Below are positions 9,265 through 17,477 of a DNA stretch of 64,000 nt, piece after piece. The DNA is from Chryseobacterium oleae (GTDB taxonomy: Bacteria > Bacteroidota > Bacteroidia > Flavobacteriales > Weeksellaceae), in contig NZ_FOVD01000003.1 in NCBI RefSeq assembly GCF_900115055.1, positions 310,001 to 374,000 of the forward strand, read 5' to 3'. Both the position numbers and the translations under genes were made by a program. The notes under the pieces are model-generated. The model was not told the origin of the DNA, did no database searches, and saw only the letters and a list, made by a program, of their open reading frames with translations. The stretch's first letter is position 1. Each line of letters opens with the position of its first letter.

Positions 9265-10131
9265 ATGAAAAAAAAATTTGGGGAAAAGTCAAGAAACATG
9301 ACTTTTCTTGGGATGACTGCATTGATGAGTGCGGCCTCAATGGTATTCAACAGCTGTAATGACAAAACCGATGTGAAAGAATCTGCTCAGATTGCTTCAC
9401 AGGAACATCCCACCGTACAAACGGTCCCCCAAATAGATGATGAGAGTGTAGAAACCGATAAAAGAATTATCTACCTTACTTTTGATGACGGGCCCAACCA
9501 GGGAACGGAAAACCTTCTTAAGATCTTAAATAAAAGAAACGTTTGTGCCACTGCCTTTCTGGTAGGAAAACATGCCTATGGAAGCAAAAGACAGAAAGAT
9601 GATATGGAGCTTCTGAAAAGCAATCCTCTGATTGAGCTGGCCAATCACAGCTTTACCCACGCCCACAACAAATACACAGATTTCTACAAAAACGCTGATG
9701 CTGTAGTCCGTGATTTTGACATCGCAAAAGACAGTCTTAAGCTTTATGATAAAATAGCCAGAACTCCAGGCAGAAATATCTGGAGACTGAACAATATTAA
9801 TGTGACAGATATTAAAGGATCAACCGATGCGGCCAATGGTCTTAGAAAAGCCGGCTACAAAGTAATCGGATGGGACCTTGAATGGAGACCTTCTCAAAAA
9901 ATGACTTTGAAAGGCAGCCACGAAGCGATGATCAAAAAGGTAGACAGCATCTTCCTTAACGATCTGGAAAAAACATCCAGACACCTGGTCTTCCTTACCC
10001 ATGATCAATACCTAAGGGACGCAGATTCCATCAATGAGCTGGATATGTTTATTGAAAAACTTCAGAAAAGCAACAAGTTTGTGTTCAGAAAGATCTCGCA
10101 GTATCCGAAGATTAATGATATACTTAATTAA
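9265..10131 (+). CDS. Polysaccharide deacetylase family lipoprotein (NodB domain)
   Basis: A 288-residue protein with a lipoprotein-like signal ending SMVFNSC (Cys31), then a NodB domain. Motif 1 is LTFDDGP (72-77), the metal-binding HxxxH is in NHSFTH, motif 3 is RTPGRN, motif 4 is DLEW, and the C-terminal His motif is FLTHD. These retain the residues needed for a metal-dependent N- or O-deacetylase acting on a cell-wall or exported polysaccharide. The substrate is unknown. The gene is single, with a short-period repeat directly at its stop codon. Confidence 0.88.
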   Translation: MKKKFGEKSRNMTFLGMTALMSAASMVFNSCNDKTDVKESAQIASQEHPTVQTVPQIDDESVETDKRIIYLTFDDGPNQGTENLLKILNKRNVCATAFLVGKHAYGSKRQKDDMELLKSNPLIELANHSFTHAHNKYTDFYKNADAVVRDFDIAKDSLKLYDKIARTPGRNIWRLNNINVTDIKGSTDAANGLRKAGYKVIGWDLEWRPSQKMTLKGSHEAMIKKVDSIFLNDLEKTSRHLVFLTHDQYLRDADSINELDMFIEKLQKSNKFVFRKISQYPKINDILN

Positions 10132-10169
10132 TGTAACAATGTATCAATGTAACAGTGTAACAATGTTAT
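10130..10169 (+). repeat. 8-base word repeat at the deacetylase stop codon
   Basis: Five in-phase words (AATGTAAC, AATGTATC, AATGTAAC, AGTGTAAC, AATGTTAT) start on the stop codon itself. A second short run with 7-base spacing (GCAACTA, GCAACTG, TCAACAA) follows at about 10187-10207. Unlike the other islands, no complementary arm is obvious. Confidence 0.6.
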
Positions 10170-10259
10170 GATAGACTGACGACGGGCAACTAGCAACTGT
10201 CAACAACAATTTTACAGATTCATTAGTTTTTTCCTTTTATAATTCAGAAATTTGCATTT

Positions 10260-10919
10260 ATGGGTATTCAAGAAAATTATACAGCAATAAAAGATCAGCT
10301 TCCGGAAGGAGTTCAGCTTGTAGCGGTTTCAAAAACACATCCGGTTGAGGCTGTTCAGGAGGTTTATGATCTGGGACAGAAAGTTTTTGGTGAAAATAAA
10401 GTTCAGGAGCTTATGGAGAAATATCCACTCCTGCCTAAAGATATAGAATGGCATCTGATCGGGCATTTGCAGACGAATAAAGTAAAATATATTGCTCCGT
10501 TCATCAATACTATTCAAAGTGTGGACTCTGAAAAACTTCTTGCTGAGATCAGTAAAGAAGCCGGTAAGAATGACAGAGCGATTAAAGTCCTGTTACAGGT
10601 AAAAATTGCGGCAGAGGAAAGTAAATTCGGACTTGAGATTGATGAAGCGAAAACCTTGTTTCAAAAATATATTGATGGAGAGTTTTCCAATGTTGAAATA
10701 ACCGGGCTGATGGGAATGGCGACATTTACGGATGATAAAGATCAGGTAAAAGAAGAATTTTTAATTTTAAAAGGGCTTTTCGATGAATTAAATCAGTTAA
10801 AAACACTTAAAACATTATCTATGGGAATGAGTGATGATTTCCCGGCTGCCATTGAATGCGGTGCCAATTCCGTGAGGGTTGGATCTGCTATTTTCGGGAG
10901 AAGAGATTACTCAAAATAG
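10260..10919 (+). CDS. YggS family pyridoxal-phosphate-binding protein
   Basis: A 219-residue alanine-racemase-like TIM barrel. Lys25 in LVAVSKTHP is the expected PLP-binding lysine. WHLIGHLQTNK, GLMGMATF, LSMGMSDDF and the C-terminal VRVGSAIFG segment are all characteristic. The family buffers cellular PLP and affects amino-acid and keto-acid balance rather than catalysing a known reaction. It precedes the sigma-54 activator gene by 56 bases, but that gene has its own promoter. Confidence 0.93.
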   Translation: MGIQENYTAIKDQLPEGVQLVAVSKTHPVEAVQEVYDLGQKVFGENKVQELMEKYPLLPKDIEWHLIGHLQTNKVKYIAPFINTIQSVDSEKLLAEISKEAGKNDRAIKVLLQVKIAAEESKFGLEIDEAKTLFQKYIDGEFSNVEITGLMGMATFTDDKDQVKEEFLILKGLFDELNQLKTLKTLSMGMSDDFPAAIECGANSVRVGSAIFGRRDYSK

Positions 10920-10937
10920 TATATTTAGGTATGGTTT

Positions 10938-10970
10938 TTGCTAATAATTGAATCAAAAAATCTAAATTTG
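10938..10970 (+). promoter_or_regulatory. Promoter of the sigma-54 activator gene, almost leaderless
   Basis: TTG at 10938-10940, a 22-base spacer and TAAATTTG at 10963-10970 fit the phylum consensus. The -7 box ends only five bases before the ATG at 10976, so transcription would begin at or next to the start codon. Confidence 0.6.
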
Positions 10971-10975
10971 CAACT

Positions 10976-12160
10976 ATGCAAAAAATCCTTATTGTAGAAG
11001 ACGAAAAAGCAATCTCGGGAGTATTACACAGTATCCTTTCTGATGAACTTACCGAATACGAATTTGTTATCGCTGAAGATGGCCTTGAAGGCTACAAACA
11101 GATAGAAAAAGAAGATTTCGCATTGGTGATCTCTGATATCAAGATGCCTAAACTTTCCGGAACAGAACTTTTAAAGCAAAGTATGATCCTGAAGCCTGAA
11201 AGCACATTCATCATGATCTCAGGCCACGCAGACATCGACTCTGCTGTTTCTTGTTTAAAGGAAGGCGCATATGACTTTATTTCCAAACCTATCGACATCA
11301 ACAGACTGATTACAAGTGTGAAAAATGCTTTAGCCAAAGAAAGTCTGAAAAAGGAAAATAAAAATCTCCAAACTGAAAACAAGACCTTAAAAAGAAAGGT
11401 CAACAAAAAATACCAGATGATCGGTGATTCTCCTGCTTTGAAAAAAATCCAGGATATGATCGAAAAAGTAGCTGTTTCTGACGCCAGAGTTCTGATCACA
11501 GGACCGAACGGTGCAGGAAAAGAATTGGTAGCTCATGCAATTCACAACCAAAGTGAGCGTGCAAGAGGTCCGATGATTGAAGTGAACTGTGCGGCTATTC
11601 CATCTGAACTTATTGAATCTGAACTTTTCGGACATGTAAAAGGTTCTTTTACAGGAGCTATTAAAGACAAACAAGGAAAATTTGAGCAGGCTAACGGCGG
11701 TACCATCTTTTTGGATGAGATCGGAGATATGAGTCTTATTGCTCAGGCTAAAGTCTTGAGGGCATTGCAGGAAAGCAAAGTTTCTCCTGTGGGAAGCGAT
11801 AAGGAAATAAAAGTTGATGTAAGAGTGATTGCAGCAACCAATAAAAACATGCAGAAGGAAATTGAGGAAGGAAAATTCAGGGAAGACCTTTACCACAGGC
11901 TTTCTGTGATTGAAATCTATGTTCCGCCATTGGATGACAGAAAAGATGATATCAAATTGCTAGTAGACCATTTTTCCGGTATGATTGCCGATGAACACGG
12001 TACTGCTGTGAAAAAATTTGATGATAAAGCAATTGATGCGCTTAAAGTGCTTTCATGGACTGGAAATATCAGAGAACTGAGAAATGTGGTGGAAAGATTA
12101 ATTATTCTTGGCGGAAATTCTGTTTCCGAGGAGGATGTTGCAAGTTTTGTAAGGAAATAA
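10976..12160 (+). CDS. Sigma-54-dependent response regulator without DNA-binding domain
   Basis: A 394-residue protein. The receiver domain (about 1-120) has Asp54 in VISDIKMP as the phosphoacceptor and a YDFISKP lysine. An AAA+ domain (about 145-385) has Walker A GPNGAGKE (176-183), the sigma-54 contact loop GSFTGA (223-228, with S in place of the usual A) and the WTGNIRELRN motif. The protein ends nine residues after SVSEED, where NtrC-type proteins would continue into a Fis-like helix-turn-helix. That domain is absent, so it may activate sigma-54 polymerase from solution or through a partner. No sensor kinase gene is adjacent. Confidence 0.9.
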   Translation: MQKILIVEDEKAISGVLHSILSDELTEYEFVIAEDGLEGYKQIEKEDFALVISDIKMPKLSGTELLKQSMILKPESTFIMISGHADIDSAVSCLKEGAYDFISKPIDINRLITSVKNALAKESLKKENKNLQTENKTLKRKVNKKYQMIGDSPALKKIQDMIEKVAVSDARVLITGPNGAGKELVAHAIHNQSERARGPMIEVNCAAIPSELIESELFGHVKGSFTGAIKDKQGKFEQANGGTIFLDEIGDMSLIAQAKVLRALQESKVSPVGSDKEIKVDVRVIAATNKNMQKEIEEGKFREDLYHRLSVIEIYVPPLDDRKDDIKLLVDHFSGMIADEHGTAVKKFDDKAIDALKVLSWTGNIRELRNVVERLIILGGNSVSEEDVASFVRK

Positions 12161-12188
12161 TTTAATTGAACATTAAATATATTATAAC

Positions 12189-12222
12189 AATTTGCAGTAG
12201 CCTTACTGCAAATTTTTTTTTG
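12189..12222 (+). terminator. Terminator of the sigma-54 activator gene
   Basis: An 11-base perfect stem (AATTTGCAGTA with TACTGCAAATT), a four-base loop and a run of T lie 28 bases after the stop codon. Confidence 0.85.
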
Positions 12223-12265
12223 GCCTATTTTTAAATATTAAACTATATATGAATCATAAAATATT

Positions 12266-13624
12266 ATGAGCTTTTTAAACAAAAACTATACGAAAGAATG
12301 CCTGACTCTGGCTCTACCTGTAATGCTTACGCAGGTGGGGCAAGTCTCGGTGAATTTGTTCGACAATATTATTGTCGGAAAACTTTTAGGTGCAGATGCC
12401 CTTGCTTCCGTTTCATTGGGAAATGCTGTGTTTTTCTCGGTGTTTGTATTGGCACTGGGATTTTCATTTGCTATTCCTCCGCTGGTTTCTGAAGCACATT
12501 CCAAGCAGGACCACGGAACTATTAATTCTGTATTCAGTCACGGATTTGTAATCAATATGTCTGTGGGAATTATTTTAATGGCAGTCTTACTTTTAGGGAT
12601 GCCACTACTCTATCATTCCGGGCAGCCGGCGAAGATTATTCCCAATACGGTAGATTTCCTGGGCATTATGGCGATCAGTATGATCCCGTTTATGGCATTT
12701 CAGACGCTTCGTGAAGTTTCTGAAGGACTTTCCTATACCATAGGCGTAACCAAGGCTACGATCATTGCCAATGTCATCAATATTGTCCTGAACTATGTTT
12801 TGATCAAAGGAATCTGGATCTTCCCAGAGATGGGGGTAAAAGGTTCGGCTTTAGCAACATTGATTTCCAGAATATTCATGGTAGTCTTCCTGTATGTTGT
12901 ATTGGTGAAAGAGAAAAAAACAAGAAGATATATTAAAGACTTTTCTTTAAAAATCCAGGTATTCTCTAAAAATATGTTCGATAAAATGGTGAAACTGGGT
13001 CTGCCTACTGCTTTACAGATGTTCTTTGAAGTAACAGCTTTTGCAGGTGCTGCTTTCATCTGTGGACTGATTTCAGCTCACGATATTGCCTCTCACCAGA
13101 TTGCCTTGAGTATGGCTTCATTCACCTTTAACCTCTGTGTAGGATTTAGTGTGGCTTCAACAGTCATGATCGGAAGAAAGCTTGGTGAGCAGAATTTCGT
13201 TGAATTAAGAAAAGTAGGGATCAACAACTTGAAGATATCTTTTATTTTCATGTGTATCTGCGGATTGTTCTTTGTTCTGGGAAGAAATATCCTTCCGACT
13301 TTCTTTACTAAAAAAGAAGAAGTTGAAGTGATTATGCTGGCTTCAAAACTCATGATTATCGCAGCCTTATTCCAGCTTTCAGACGGAATTCAGGTAACGG
13401 CTTTAGGGATGCTGAGAGGTCTCCAGGATGTAAAGATTCCATCGATCTATACTTTTATCGCGTACTGGGTGATTACGATTCCTTTAGGATATTTCCTGTG
13501 TGTCACTTTAAAAATGGGTGCTTTCGGAATGTGGATCGCTTTAGGATTGGGACTTACTGTTTCTGCGGTTTTCCTGGTGAAACGATTTCTCAATATGTCT
13601 GCGAAGAGAATTAAGCAGAATTAA
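12266..13624 (+). CDS. MATE family efflux transporter
   Basis: A 452-residue polytopic protein with about 12 predicted membrane segments in two similar halves. It opens LTLALPVMLTQVGQVSVNLFDNIIVGKLLGADALASVSLG, which is typical of MATE cation antiporters. The second half repeats the pattern at KLGLPTALQMFFEVTAFA. The family exports organic cations or drugs using a Na+ or H+ gradient; the substrate cannot be predicted. It is monocistronic. Confidence 0.93.
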   Translation: MSFLNKNYTKECLTLALPVMLTQVGQVSVNLFDNIIVGKLLGADALASVSLGNAVFFSVFVLALGFSFAIPPLVSEAHSKQDHGTINSVFSHGFVINMSVGIILMAVLLLGMPLLYHSGQPAKIIPNTVDFLGIMAISMIPFMAFQTLREVSEGLSYTIGVTKATIIANVINIVLNYVLIKGIWIFPEMGVKGSALATLISRIFMVVFLYVVLVKEKKTRRYIKDFSLKIQVFSKNMFDKMVKLGLPTALQMFFEVTAFAGAAFICGLISAHDIASHQIALSMASFTFNLCVGFSVASTVMIGRKLGEQNFVELRKVGINNLKISFIFMCICGLFFVLGRNILPTFFTKKEEVEVIMLASKLMIIAALFQLSDGIQVTALGMLRGLQDVKIPSIYTFIAYWVITIPLGYFLCVTLKMGAFGMWIALGLGLTVSAVFLVKRFLNMSAKRIKQN

Positions 13625-13627
13625 TGA

Positions 13628-13662
13628 GTTGGAAGCTGGAAGAGGGAGGATAGAAGTTTCTA
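13628..13662 (+). repeat. 7-base purine-rich word repeat after the MATE gene
   Basis: Words GTTGGAA, GCTGGAA, GAGGGAG, GATAGAA and GTTTCTA run in phase from three bases after the stop codon. The first three nearly match the arm at 15902 (GATGGAA, GCTGGAA, GAGGGAG), so the two are the same family. No pyrimidine-rich partner arm is visible here, so this looks like a half element. The rest of the 257-base gap holds the hairpin at 13804. Confidence 0.65.
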
Positions 13663-13803
13663 TTGGGCTTTTTTATTCCTGATAGTCTGGTGAACATTGA
13701 TGAACAATTAACATCCTATTAAAACCGGGCTGTAATTGCTTCTGAAGTTGAATAACTACTCTATTCCCAATTCGGAGTCCTAACATCATAAAAAAATTGC
13801 TAA

Positions 13804-13850
13804 AAAAGCTGCGCGAAGTCTTCGACTTCGCGCAGCTTTTTTTATTTTTG
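13804..13850 (+). terminator. Long perfect hairpin plus T-run upstream of the GLPGLI gene
   Basis: A 17-base stem with a TTC loop contains the core GCGAAGTCTTCGACTTCGC (13813-13831) and is followed by TTTTTTT. The same 19-base core recurs at 14723-14741, directly after the GLPGLI gene. TATTTTTG at 13843-13850 overlaps the T-run and could be the -7 box of the GLPGLI gene. Confidence 0.8.
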
Positions 13851-13881
13851 GTCCCTCAATTAAACAGAATCAATAAAAATC

Positions 13882-14709
13882 ATGAAAAAAATTATATGCC
13901 TGCTCGCTTTGTATGCAGGTTCATTCTATCACTCACAAACCAACAGATTTATTTATGAACTTCAGTACCGGAAAGATGGTTCCGAAGATTACAGACACAA
14001 TCTCATGAATCTTGATATCAGCCCGAAATCTGTCAAGTTTTATGATAAAAAATTTGCAGACTATGATTCCATCAATAAAAAGGCAAATACCGCTGTTTCG
14101 AGATACAGTACAAAAACCGATCAGGTTATTGAAAGGGCACCCAATTCATTTAAAAACAAATGGTACAGAGACTTCTTCGAGTATTTCGTAGTGAATACCA
14201 ATGATGAAATGAACTGGAAACTGCTTCAGGAAACCCAGCAATACAACGGCTATAAGCTTCAGAAAGCGACTACTGATTTCGGAGGAAGAACATGGAATGC
14301 ATGGTTTTGCAATGAAGTGAATATTAAAGAAGGTCCGTATAAATTCAGAGGACTTCCAGGTCTCATCTTTATTCTGGAAGACACAGATAAAAATTTCATC
14401 TATAAACTGATCAGCAATAAAAAGCTGGACACCGAATATGATACTAAAGAATTCGTAGAAACCCATTACGGTAAACCGGCTCTTCCTATTTCTAACGAGA
14501 AATTCAACAAGTACATCGAAGAGTTTTACGAAAACCCAACAAGGACGTTAGCAGAAAGTATAAAAAACGGTCAGAAAACCTCTTTTAAGAACGAAAGTAT
14601 AGAAACCATTGAAGAGCTCAACAGCAAAAGAGCAATGCTTCAGAACGGGATCAAAAGCCGCTATATTTACATTGAAAAGGATAAGGAGCCTTCTTTTAAA
14701 ACGAAATAA
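13882..14709 (+). CDS. GLPGLI family secreted protein
   Basis: A 275-residue protein with a signal peptide (MKKIICLLALYAGSFYHSQ) and the defining motif FRGLPGLIFIL followed by EDTDKNF. GLPGLI proteins are common in Bacteroidota, often near TonB-dependent receptors or proteases, and their function is unknown. Here the gene stands alone between two hairpins that share an identical 19-base core, which is unusual. Confidence 0.92.
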   Translation: MKKIICLLALYAGSFYHSQTNRFIYELQYRKDGSEDYRHNLMNLDISPKSVKFYDKKFADYDSINKKANTAVSRYSTKTDQVIERAPNSFKNKWYRDFFEYFVVNTNDEMNWKLLQETQQYNGYKLQKATTDFGGRTWNAWFCNEVNIKEGPYKFRGLPGLIFILEDTDKNFIYKLISNKKLDTEYDTKEFVETHYGKPALPISNEKFNKYIEEFYENPTRTLAESIKNGQKTSFKNESIETIEELNSKRAMLQNGIKSRYIYIEKDKEPSFKTK

Positions 14710-14715
14710 TAAATT

Positions 14716-14748
14716 GAATTCGGCGAAGTCTTCGACTTCGCCGAATTC
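14716..14748. terminator. Palindrome after the GLPGLI gene
   Basis: A 15-base stem with a TTC loop lies six bases after the stop codon. Its core equals the hairpin at 13813-13831. No long T-run follows on the plus strand, so termination may be weak. It also lies just beyond the 3' end of the convergent gene at 14754. Confidence 0.75.
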
Positions 14749-14753
14749 AGCTT

Positions 14754-15299
14754 TTAAATAATGATTCCGCCATACGCCAGATAAGTTAGCTTTGCTCCTT
14801 TTACAAATTCTTTAAAACTTGTATTTTCATCTGCATTTTCATTTTGAAGTTCAAAATAGTATTCATCAGGATTCACCCTACCTCTAAGAACATATTCTAC
14901 ACTATATTTTTTGGCATTGTTATTTTGAGGAAAAATCCAAAATTTAAATCTCTTGGTTTGAGAATTTGTACTTAATAGAGGTAGCTCGTCCATGCTTGCA
15001 ATTTTTAAAACAGGATTTCCATTAATTCTCATTGGATCTAACAGTCCATTTTCAAAAATCAACTTAAATTTTTCATCCAAATATTTTGAGAACTCGATAA
15101 CCTTGACCACATCAATAACTACTCTATCTTTTTCCAGTTTAATCTGAAATCTTGAATATTTGGGATATTCCTGTTTCTTATATTGAGTCTCAAAATGTTC
15201 TTTTGCAGGGTGATATTTTCCGCTGTTGATATTTTCTGTTTGGGCGTTTCCTTTAGCCATAAAAAATACAATGGATACAATCGTAAATAATTTTTTCAT
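14754..15299 (-). CDS. Secreted hypothetical protein
   Basis: The ATG at 15299 opens a clear signal peptide (MKKLFTIVSIVFFMAKGNAQ) and is preferred over one six codons upstream. The mature part (about 160 residues) is beta-rich and ends in a hydrophobic GAKLTYLAYGGIII tail. I do not recognise a family. It begins four bases after the acetyltransferase stop codon, so the two are probably one transcript. Confidence 0.7.
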   Translation of the reverse strand: MKKLFTIVSIVFFMAKGNAQTENINSGKYHPAKEHFETQYKKQEYPKYSRFQIKLEKDRVVIDVVKVIEFSKYLDEKFKLIFENGLLDPMRINGNPVLKIASMDELPLLSTNSQTKRFKFWIFPQNNNAKKYSVEYVLRGRVNPDEYYFELQNENADENTSFKEFVKGAKLTYLAYGGIII

Positions 15300-15303
15300 C
15301 GTA

Positions 15304-15810
15304 TTAAAGTTCCCCAACCCTTTTCCCTAAAATCGTCAAACTCCTTTCTATTCCGTCCAGAACCGCTACATCAGGAAACATTCCCCATTCTTCAAACCCA
15401 AAATGTCTGAAGAGTTTTAAACTGGCTTCGTTATGAGAAAAGATAAATCCGAGAAGCGTTTTAATTCCTAAGCCGGGTGCCCGGTCCACGCAGTATTCCA
15501 TCACTTTCTTTCCAAAGCCTTTTCCTCTGCATGATTCGTCCAGATAGATACTCATTTCAACCGTTCCATTGTATGCAGGTCTTCCATAAAATGAAGAAAA
15601 ACTTACCCATCCAACTGTTTCATGATCATTTTCAATAATCCAGAGCGGTCTTGTTTCAGGATTATGTTCTTCAAACCATTCTTTTCTGCTTTCTACAGAC
15701 ACATTTTCCGTATCGGCAGTCACCAGTCTTGAAGGAATGGTAGAATTGTAGATCTCAACTATCTTTTCTAAATCTTTCAGATCAGCATTTCTGAATTGTA
15801 AGTCTTGCAT
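15304..15810 (-). CDS. GNAT family N-acetyltransferase (phosphinothricin-type)
   Basis: The start at 15810 (MQDLQFRNADLKD) is chosen because homologues begin there; an upstream in-frame ATG at 15891 would add a non-conserved extension. The 168-residue product is one GNAT domain. The acetyl-CoA-binding motif is SCRGKGFGKKVM, preceded by VEMSIYLDE and followed by GFIFSHNEASLKLFRHFGFEEWG, as in phosphinothricin/amino-acid acetyltransferases. The substrate is unknown. Confidence 0.9.
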   Translation of the reverse strand: MQDLQFRNADLKDLEKIVEIYNSTIPSRLVTADTENVSVESRKEWFEEHNPETRPLWIIENDHETVGWVSFSSFYGRPAYNGTVEMSIYLDESCRGKGFGKKVMEYCVDRAPGLGIKTLLGFIFSHNEASLKLFRHFGFEEWGMFPDVAVLDGIERSLTILGKRVGEL

Positions 15811-15901
15811 TTTTGTAGATTCCGGTTTTATTTCGTGCAAAAATAAGAAGTAAAAAACTTTTAAGTATAGAGATTCAATCAATAATTGCAATCATTATTG
15901 G

Positions 15902-16091
15902 GATGGAAGCTGGAAGAGGGAGGGTGGAAGTTACTGTTCGGCTTTTAGATAGCCTTGTCAAGGTTTTGAACCTTGACAAGGCTCAAGATCTTTACGGTAA
16001 AAAACAGTCCAAATGGTCTCTCCATGAAAACATACCAGCTATCTTTTCACATTTAATAACTTCCCTCTTCAATCCTCCATCTTCCTGATCC
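15902..16091 (-). repeat. 7-base word-repeat island with central hairpin
   Basis: On the plus strand 15902-15936 reads GATGGAA, GCTGGAA, GAGGGAG, GGTGGAA, GTTACTG. The far arm, 16057-16091, reads TAACTTC, CCTCTTC, AATCCTC, CATCTTC, CTGATCC. The arms are approximately complementary, and the second runs into the Crp/Fnr stop codon. A perfect 15-base hairpin with a TTG loop (AGCCTTGTCAAGGTT, 15951-15983) sits between them and is likely the functional terminator of the Crp/Fnr gene. Confidence 0.8.
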
Positions 16092-16657
16092 TATTGACCC
16101 AAATTCTTCAGCGTCCTGTTCAGACTTCTCACCGTAATTCCCAGGTAAGCCGCCATATCTTCCTTTGAAATCTCAATTCCCTCCTGTTTCTGTAATTCAA
16201 GAAGTTGTGCTAAAGTATGTTCAGCTGCATATAATTGTTGGTATGAAGCTCTTTTGGAAGTATTCACAATTCGTTCAGCAAAAACATCAAGGAGGAGATT
16301 GTTCAGGGAAAGATCGCTTCTGATTAAAGATTTGAAATATGATATAGAGATAGCATAAACGGTTACTTCGGTTACTGCTTCAATGCTGCAGAGGCAGGGA
16401 ATATTACGGATCTGTTCTATTTCGCCGATGATCTCTCCTTTTCCCAGGAATTCAACAATATATTCTTTGTCGTTGTCTTCAACTAAAAAACATTTCGTAA
16501 TACCTTCTTTGATGAGCATTATTTTAGACGGGTTTTCACTCTGGGTCAATATCCTTTCCCCTTTGGAAAAAGATCTTATGATGATGTCTTCTTTACGTTC
16601 CTGCTTTTCGTAAAGATCTTTTACATAGTTTAAAAACAACTGGTTGGTCCTTAGCAT
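16091..16657 (-). CDS. Crp/Fnr family transcriptional regulator
   Basis: A 188-residue protein with a cyclic-nucleotide-binding-type beta-barrel (about 25-115; KGERILTQSENPSKIMLIKEG, then FLGKGEIIGEIEQI) and a C-terminal winged helix (EISKEDMAAYLGITVRSLNRTLKNL). No cysteine cluster for an iron-sulfur centre is apparent. The effector is unknown. It is divergent from a HAD hydrolase gene with 78 bases between start codons, so a shared control region is plausible. Confidence 0.9.
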   Translation of the reverse strand: MLRTNQLFLNYVKDLYEKQERKEDIIIRSFSKGERILTQSENPSKIMLIKEGITKCFLVEDNDKEYIVEFLGKGEIIGEIEQIRNIPCLCSIEAVTEVTVYAISISYFKSLIRSDLSLNNLLLDVFAERIVNTSKRASYQQLYAAEHTLAQLLELQKQEGIEISKEDMAAYLGITVRSLNRTLKNLGQ

Positions 16658-16735
16658 ATCTTATCCGGGGACAAATGTCCTTTTCTAATTGAATTTTTAT
16701 ACTGAATTTTGTCGGGAGAAAAATACAAAAGTAAA

Positions 16736-17425
16736 ATGAATAATCACATAACAACCATCGCCTTTGACGCAGATGACACCCTTTGGATCAATGAACCTTA
16801 TTTTCAGGAAGCGGAAAAGGAATTCTGTGTGCTGCTCGAAGATTATCTGCCACAGCACTCTGTATCTCAGGAATTATTTAAAACGGAAATGGAGAACCTT
16901 CATCTGTATGGTTACGGAGTCAAAGGTTTTATGCTCTGTATGATTGAAACGGTGAGCAGGGTTTCCGGTGGTACCGCATCGATGCAGTTGATCAACAGAA
17001 CTATAGAAATCGGACAGGAACTTCTTCAGAAACCTATAGAATTGCTGGATGGTGTCACCGAAACATTAGACGCATTAAAAGGAAAATACAGGCTGGTAGT
17101 AGCTACAAAAGGAGATCTGCTGGATCAGGAACGCAAGCTTAAAAATTCCGGACTGCAGGAATATTTTCACCATATTGAAATTATGAGTGACAAGAAGGAA
17201 AGTGATTATCAAAAGCTGTTGAAGCATCTGGACTGTCAACCTGAACACTTCCTGATGCTTGGAAATTCTATCAAATCAGATATTCTGCCTGTACTGGAAA
17301 TCGGAGGTTTTGCGGCACATATTCCTTATCATGTGACATGGAGCCATGAGCAACATGAGCATCATTTAGAACATGAGCATTTTATGGAGCTGAAAAGTAT
17401 TGATGAAGTGCTGAAATACTTATAA
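16736..17425 (+). CDS. HAD superfamily hydrolase
   Basis: The ATG at 16736 (MNNHITTIAFDADDTLW) is preferred to a TTG at 16709. The 229-residue product has HAD motif I (FDADDTLW), a cap domain, motif II at VVATKGD and motif IV near MLGNSIKSDILP. It resembles the YjjG/phosphoglycolate-phosphatase branch, but the substrate is uncertain. The C-terminus contains a His/Glu-rich HEQHEHHLEHEHFMEL stretch that may bind metal. It is divergent from the Crp/Fnr gene. Confidence 0.9.
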   Translation: MNNHITTIAFDADDTLWINEPYFQEAEKEFCVLLEDYLPQHSVSQELFKTEMENLHLYGYGVKGFMLCMIETVSRVSGGTASMQLINRTIEIGQELLQKPIELLDGVTETLDALKGKYRLVVATKGDLLDQERKLKNSGLQEYFHHIEIMSDKKESDYQKLLKHLDCQPEHFLMLGNSIKSDILPVLEIGGFAAHIPYHVTWSHEQHEHHLEHEHFMELKSIDEVLKYL

Positions 17426-17437
17426 AAAATAAACAAA

Positions 17438-17466
17438 AAACCGTTAGCAATTGACGGTTTTTTTGT
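17438..17466 (+). terminator. Terminator after the HAD gene
   Basis: The stem AAACCGT/ACGGTTT, extendable with one mismatch, is followed by a T-run on the plus strand and flanked by A on the other side. It can serve both the HAD gene and the convergent gene at 17478. Confidence 0.8.
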
Positions 17467-17477
17467 TCAGTTTTAAA

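Noticed and set aside
11092..11896. Long minus-strand frames inside the sigma-54 activator gene
   Set aside because: They overlap the conserved AAA+ domain and show no recognisable protein features of their own.
12155..12265. Possible missed C-terminal HTH of the sigma-54 activator after a frameshift
   Set aside because: The sequence after the stop codon is AT-rich and quickly enters a terminator hairpin; no HTH-like frame was found in any phase.
15903..16088. 61-codon open frame on the plus strand
   Set aside because: It runs entirely through the two arms and central hairpin of a word-repeat island; composition and lack of similarity argue against a gene.
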